From an uncultured bacterium (GTDB lineage Bacteria > Actinomycetota > Actinomycetes > S36-B12), in the NCBI GenBank assembly GCA_903934925.1, contig CAIZPS010000007.1, positions 1 to 41,204 on the forward strand: a DNA stretch of 41,204 nt. The letters run 5' to 3'. The translations under genes and the position numbers were made by a program. The notes beneath the pieces are model-generated. The model was not told the origin of the DNA. It saw nothing but the letters and a program-made list of their open reading frames with translations, and ran no database searches. Positions 36,995 through 41,204 of this stretch are shown here, one piece after another. How positions within the stretch are numbered: the first letter of the stretch is position 1; each line of letters starts with the position of its first letter.

Positions 36995-38468
36995 GGTCGG
37001 CGACGATCTCCGCGCCCATGCCCACCAGCGGAAGCCCGCCGCCTGGGTGCGCGGAGCCTCCGACCAGGAACAGCCCCGGCACCGGAGATCTGTTGGCCGG
37101 GCGTTGGAACGCTGCGCGGGGGCCGTTGCTGGAAGAGCCGTAGATCGACCCGCCGGGGGCCCTCGTCGTGCGCTCGAGATCAGCGGGCGTGCGCAGTTCG
37201 CGCCACAGGATACGATCGCGAATGTCGGTGCCGCGTGCGGCGAGCAGTGCGAGCAGGTGGTCGGCGTAGGCCTCGGCTGCTTCGGGAGCTGACCAGTCGA
37301 CTGTGCCTTCTCGTCCGTCTCCGTTGCGGGGGGTGTTCACCAGGATGAACCAGGCCTCGGAGTCCTCGTTGGGCCGCATCAGTGGATCGTCGGGGACGCA
37401 CGCGTAGATCGCTGGGTCCTGCGCTGCGTGTGGAGCGCGGCCGAAGATGGCATCGAACTCGCCGTCGTAGTCGGCAGGGAACCACACGTTGTGATGGTGG
37501 ATGCCCGGGGTGCGTCCGCGGACGGCAAGGAGCATGACGAAGCCCGCCAGTGCTGGCGTTGCCTTCTCCAGGGCGCGGGCGGGCTTGCGGGCAGCAGGGT
37601 CCTTGACGAGGTCCTGATAGAGGTGATGGGCGTCTACATTCGCAATGACCACGTCCGCTTCGCATACGTCACCGCTGGCCAGCCGCACGCCAGCAGCGCG
37701 CCCGTCGCGCATGACGACCTCGACGACGTCCTGGCCCAGCCTGATGTCGACGCCGCGCTCGTCGCAGCGTTTCGCCAGGGCGTCGGCGAGCGTGCCGACA
37801 CCGCCACCGAGGTGCCATGCCCCGAATGTCTGCTCCATGTAGGGGATGGTGGCGAAGACGGCGGGTGCACGGCGAGGGTCGGAGCCGGAATACGTCGCGT
37901 AGCGGTCCAGCACCTGGCGTAGGCGAGGGTCGGCCAGGTACTCGCGGCCGAGCTCCCGCAGGGTCGTGCGCGGGGCGACCGTGCGCACGGCCGAGGGCGA
38001 GGCGACCTTCAGCAGTGTGCGCCAGCCGTCGAGCGGGGACTGGAGGAAGGGTTCTCGGGTGAGTCGCCACATCTGGCCACCGCGCTCGATGAGACGCCGC
38101 CAGTCGTCGGCCGCGGATCCCCCGAACGCCTCGCCGAAGGCCCGTGCGGCCCGGGCCGGGTCGACTCCGGGCACGACGACGTTGCTGCCATCGGCGAAGT
38201 GATACCCGAAGCCCGGTTCGACGGGCTGGAGGTCGACCGCCTCCTCCAGTGGTGCGCCCGTCTTCAGGAACAGGTCGCGGTACACCGCGGGCAGGGTGAA
38301 GAGGCTGGGCCCGGTATCGAAGGCGAATCCATCGCGACGGTAGGTGTGCAGCTTGCCGCCCACGCGGGCGCCCTGCTCCATGATCGTGACGTCGTGGCGG
38401 CGCACCGCGAGTCGTGCGCCGACGGCGAGTCCGCCGACCCCGGCGCCGATCACCAGGATGCGGCTCAT
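36978..38468 (-). CDS. CrtI-family carotenoid desaturase (CrtD-like)
   Basis: MSRILVIGAGVGGLAVGARLAVRRHDVTIMEQGARVGGKLHTYRRDGFAFDTGPSLFTLPAVYRDLF...GSAHPGGGLPLVGMGAEIVADLI. Confidence 0.88.
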   Translation of the reverse strand: MSRILVIGAGVGGLAVGARLAVRRHDVTIMEQGARVGGKLHTYRRDGFAFDTGPSLFTLPAVYRDLFLKTGAPLEEAVDLQPVEPGFGYHFADGSNVVVPGVDPARAARAFGEAFGGSAADDWRRLIERGGQMWRLTREPFLQSPLDGWRTLLKVASPSAVRTVAPRTTLRELGREYLADPRLRQVLDRYATYSGSDPRRAPAVFATIPYMEQTFGAWHLGGGVGTLADALAKRCDERGVDIRLGQDVVEVVMRDGRAAGVRLASGDVCEADVVIANVDAHHLYQDLVKDPAARKPARALEKATPALAGFVMLLAVRGRTPGIHHHNVWFPADYDGEFDAIFGRAPHAAQDPAIYACVPDDPLMRPNEDSEAWFILVNTPRNGDGREGTVDWSAPEAAEAYADHLLALLAARGTDIRDRILWRELRTPADLERTTRAPGGSIYGSSSNGPRAAFQRPANRSPVPGLFLVGGSAHPGGGLPLVGMGAEIVADLIPRA

Positions 38469-39664
38469 CGCGCGGGGTCCGCTGCCGCAGGCACGACGGC
38501 GCGGCCCTTCCAGGTGTTCGCCCCGCGCAGATGACGCTGCCATGACATCGCGTTCAGGGCGACGAATGCCGTGATGGACGCGGGGTGGGCCAGGATGTCG
38601 GGAAGAACGCGACCACCGGTGCGACGCGCCACCATGGCGCGGCTGGCCACGCCGGAGGCGTAGCCCAGCAGCGCGATGCTGCGCGTGCGGGAAGACCGTG
38701 AGGTCGTGGCAGCCACCGCGGGCACCACGTACGCGAGCGTCAGCAGCGCGTTGACGCCGAGGCTGCCCGCAGGACCATTGAACGCGTCCCACAGCGACTT
38801 GGTGTATCCGTCGATCACCTGACCTGTGCCGACGTACATGCGGCACCGAGCCAGTCCCGACCCGTCGACGGTTGCGGTGCGGAGTCCGGCGCGCTTGAAC
38901 GCGCGCATGAGGGCGATGTCCTCGAGAACCTCGGAGGCGACGGCTGTGTGGCCGCCGACGGACCTGTATGCGTCGGCATCGACCACGAGAAGTTGGCCGT
39001 TCGCCGCGGACAGTGACGGTCGGGTGGAATTCTCCGCCCATCGCAGCGGCATGGTGGCAGCCCACGACCAAGTCACCAGGGGCTGGACGAGTCGCTCGAG
39101 CCAGGTGACTGCCTCTTGTCGAGGGTAGGGCGCGACCATGGTGAAGCCGTCTTCACGGAGAGTGTCGACGAGGGCGGTGACGGCGTGCGTCGACAACTCG
39201 ACGTCCGCGTCGACGAACGCGAGAATGGAGCCGGTCGCGGCATCGGACAGTCGCTGGCACGCCCACGTCTTGCCGAGCCAACCCCGGGGAGGGTCGGCAT
39301 CCGGCTCCGTGAGGATCGTGATGCGTGCGTCACCTCGGGCGGCATCCTGCGCGACCGCATTCGTTCCATCACTCGAACCGTCGTCGAGGACGATGACCTC
39401 CAGGTCGATCGTGTGCTTGCCAGCGCTGCACTCCTGCATCACAGCGGACTGCAGGGTGGTCGCAATCGTCGCCACCTCGTTGCGCGCGGGAATCAGGATG
39501 CTCACGCGCTCGCGGGGTTGCATGTCCGACGGTTTAGGCGTCGTTGGTCGCGCCACGGGTCGACGCAGGTGGCGAAGGTTCACAGCGGTGTGCACTGCGA
39601 TGCCGAATGCGGCGAGGGAGCCGGCGAGCACCAGCCCGCGCCCGAGTGTCGGTGCCGCCTTCAT
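38465..39664 (-). CDS. Family 2 glycosyltransferase (CruC/CruG-like)
   Basis: VSILIPARNEVATIATTL, VIVLDDGSSDGT, AFVDADVEL, LEDIALMRAFKRAG; ATGA overlap with the desaturase gene. Confidence 0.85.
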   Translation of the reverse strand: MKAAPTLGRGLVLAGSLAAFGIAVHTAVNLRHLRRPVARPTTPKPSDMQPRERVSILIPARNEVATIATTLQSAVMQECSAGKHTIDLEVIVLDDGSSDGTNAVAQDAARGDARITILTEPDADPPRGWLGKTWACQRLSDAATGSILAFVDADVELSTHAVTALVDTLREDGFTMVAPYPRQEAVTWLERLVQPLVTWSWAATMPLRWAENSTRPSLSAANGQLLVVDADAYRSVGGHTAVASEVLEDIALMRAFKRAGLRTATVDGSGLARCRMYVGTGQVIDGYTKSLWDAFNGPAGSLGVNALLTLAYVVPAVAATTSRSSRTRSIALLGYASGVASRAMVARRTGGRVLPDILAHPASITAFVALNAMSWQRHLRGANTWKGRAVVPAAADPAR

Positions 39665-39712
39665 GTCGTCACCACTTCCATGCCGTCACCACTTCCATGC
39701 CGTCACCACTTC
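39662..39712 (-). repeat. 17-bp tandem repeat, 3 copies, at the cruF-glycosyltransferase junction
   Basis: Plus strand: CATGTCGTCACCACTTC / CATGCCGTCACCACTTC / CATGCCGTCACCACTTC at 39662, 39679, 39696. Confidence 0.99.
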
Positions 39713-40503
39713 GGCTGACTCCACAGGCGCCATAGGAAGGGGAAGACCACGAGTCCCATGGCGACCATGCCCCACAGTGCGACACCGGGTCGATCCCAGA
39801 AGACGAAGTTGGCGAGCACGTTTGACGCGTACACCCATATGAGCATGGTGGTCGGCACGGCATCGCCTGCGACCTTGCGAGGGAGGAAGTCGAGCACCCA
39901 CATCAAGGCGATGGCCGACAGCAGCCAGCCGAGGAAGTTCTGCAGGGGGATCCCCGGGATCCCGGGCAGTTCCCAGCCGATCTGGGTCCAGACCCAGTGG
40001 CCCTCGCCCACCATCTGGGGGTCGAGGAACAGGTCCCACGCTGCCAGTACGAGTCCGCCGACGAGGGCGACCCCGATCCGCGTGGTCGACAGTCGCTGGG
40101 CGGCCAGCAGGCAGGGGTAGGCCATCATGGACCACGCCAGCGGGATGACGACGGGCACGCCGAAGATGGTCGGGCCCAGCGTGCCGGTGTACTCGTAGTG
40201 ACCGAACGGGAACGATGTCGTGAGACCGACGCGCTCGATCAGCCATCCGAAGGCCAGTGTGATGGCGAGGTAGGCGGTGGCCCAGGCCACGCCCCGTGAT
40301 GCGAAGGCATGGGTGGCGCTGGCGAGGAAGAAGGTCACGACGGTCGCGATGGTCAGGGTCGTGCGTGCACCGTCGCCGACGAGGACCCAGACGATCTGGC
40401 CGAGAATCGTGAGCACCACGAACGCCCAGGGCAGGTAGGTGAGCCAGCCCGAGGGACCGCGTCCGCGATCCGAGCGGGGTCCGGTGTAGATCCTCATGCT
40501 CAC
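39703..40503 (-). CDS. CruF-like carotenoid biosynthesis membrane protein
   Basis: FPFGHYEYTGTLGPTIFGVPVVIPLAWSMMAYP and AAWDLFLDPQMVGEGHWVW; multi-TM, DUF422/CruF-like. Confidence 0.85.
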   Translation of the reverse strand: MSMRIYTGPRSDRGRGPSGWLTYLPWAFVVLTILGQIVWVLVGDGARTTLTIATVVTFFLASATHAFASRGVAWATAYLAITLAFGWLIERVGLTTSFPFGHYEYTGTLGPTIFGVPVVIPLAWSMMAYPCLLAAQRLSTTRIGVALVGGLVLAAWDLFLDPQMVGEGHWVWTQIGWELPGIPGIPLQNFLGWLLSAIALMWVLDFLPRKVAGDAVPTTMLIWVYASNVLANFVFWDRPGVALWGMVAMGLVVFPFLWRLWSQPKW

Positions 40504-40509
40504 CCGCCG

Positions 40510-40515
40510 AGTCTA
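40510..40515 (-). promoter_or_regulatory. -10-like TAGACT, 6 nt before cruF-like GTG
   Basis: Minus strand TAGACT-CGGCGG-GTG. Confidence 0.6.
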
Positions 40516-40547
40516 GGCGTGGTCCCGCATCCCCGAGCGGCGCGCGT

Positions 40548-40553
40548 TACCGT
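40548..40553 (+). promoter_or_regulatory. -10-like TACCGT, 6 nt before the mini-ORF ATG 40560
   Basis: TACCGT-GGGTGC-ATG. Confidence 0.5.
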
Positions 40554-40559
40554 GGGTGC

Positions 40560-40595
40560 ATGGCTGCCTCTCCCGCGCTCAGGCGCACCAGGTGA
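40560..40595 (+). CDS. Putative leaderless mini-ORF MAASPALRRTR*
   Basis: ATG preceded by TACCGT with a 6-nt gap; stop overlaps the next gene's start (GTGA at 40592-40595). Confidence 0.4.
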   Translation: MAASPALRRTR

Positions 40596-41204
40596 CCCCC
40601 GAGCGGGCGATCATCTGGCGTGTTCGTTCCGCAGCGATCGCGCTCGTCGCTCCCGCTCTGGTGGTGACGACGGTGTCGATGGGCACCTCGGCCGCGGCTG
40701 CCCCGGCGGTTCGTGCTCCGATCCTCGTGACCGCCCCGAAGGCGGCTCCCGCCAGCACGGACTTCGAGGTGACCGTCAAAGTGCCGGCCGCAGCAGCCGT
40801 GCGCTGGGCGACCCTGTCCTCGTCGCGTGATGGCACCACCTTCACCCAGCTGTCCCGCTGGCGCGTGCCCGCCGCAGGCTCGACGAAGCCGTTCACCGTG
40901 CAGCCGGGGGATGCCATCGGGCGCATCTGGTTGCGCACCGAGGTCCGCGCCGGCCGGAACGTGACTCAGCAGAAGACGGTCACGGTGAGCGTGACCAACC
41001 CCTATCGGCCCTCTGAGCCGGACAACGCCCAGATTCCCGAAAGCGGGGTGCCCGTGACGGGCACCCTGTTCGGCAATCATCCGATCGTCGGAACTCCGGA
41101 GTTCGCGGGAACGGTCCGCTTGTGGGATGTCAGCACGTCGTGGAACCTGATCGAGCGCGAGCGCGGTCGTTACTCCTGGGGCGCGCTCGATCGCGAGGTA
41201 GCCA
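40592..41204 (+). CDS. Secreted glycoside-hydrolase-like protein (partial, runs off window)
   Basis: Manual translation from GTG 40592: VTPERAIIWRVRSAAIALVAPALVVTTVSMGTSAAAAPAVRAPILVTAPKAAPA...GTVRLWDVSTSWNLIERERGRYSWGALDREVA. Signal peptide plus glycosidase-like W..IE..RG.Y.W..LD motif. Confidence 0.6.
   Translation, partial: MTPERAIIWRVRSAAIALVAPALVVTTVSMGTSAAAAPAVRAPILVTAPKAAPASTDFEVTVKVPAAAAVRWATLSSSRDGTTFTQLSRWRVPAAGSTKPFTVQPGDAIGRIWLRTEVRAGRNVTQQKTVTVSVTNPYRPSEPDNAQIPESGVPVTGTLFGNHPIVGTPEFAGTVRLWDVSTSWNLIERERGRYSWGALDREVA

Noticed and set aside
40560-40600. Frameshift joining the 40560 ATG mini-ORF to the glycosidase-like gene
   Set aside because: GTG 40592 gives a good signal peptide directly and GTGA overlap is a common coupling arrangement, so a sequencing frameshift is not required.

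Overview
This 41.2 kb high-GC window looks like an actinobacterial chromosome (inference from gene content and order). It carries about 41 protein-coding genes, mostly core: qcrBAC-ctaE respiratory genes (qcrB runs off the left edge), trpD, a DnaQ/UvrC-type nuclease, a class-A-beta-lactamase-fold hydrolase, NlpC/P60, fadD, ROK glucokinase, plsC, glpK, a PFK with PPi-type residues, class II DAHP synthase, an ogt-like gene, an ALDH7/FAD-oxidase operon, a PASTA-domain Ser/Thr kinase, metF and an antiporter. A split carotenoid locus (crtYc-crtYd, crtB-crtI-crtE, a second CrtI/CrtD-like desaturase, GT2, CruF-like) is also present, and a secreted glycosidase-like gene runs off the right edge. No CRISPR, tRNA, rRNA or transposase was recognised. 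The most unusual signal is a set of seven locus-specific short tandem or direct repeats. Six lie at gene ends or junctions. At three convergent gene pairs the 3' end of the minus-strand gene, starting at a CTAG that holds the stop codon, is duplicated directly onto the stop codon of the plus-strand gene. Some units carry perfect hairpins. One array (17 bp x3) creates nested stop/start mini-ORFs between cruF and the glycosyltransferase gene. A second window-wide signal is a TAnnnT-like hexamer placed 6-7 nt before many start codons, consistent with leaderless transcription. This includes two 11-codon mini-ORFs in front of larger genes. All calls were made by reading the sequence; no searches or folding computations were run.
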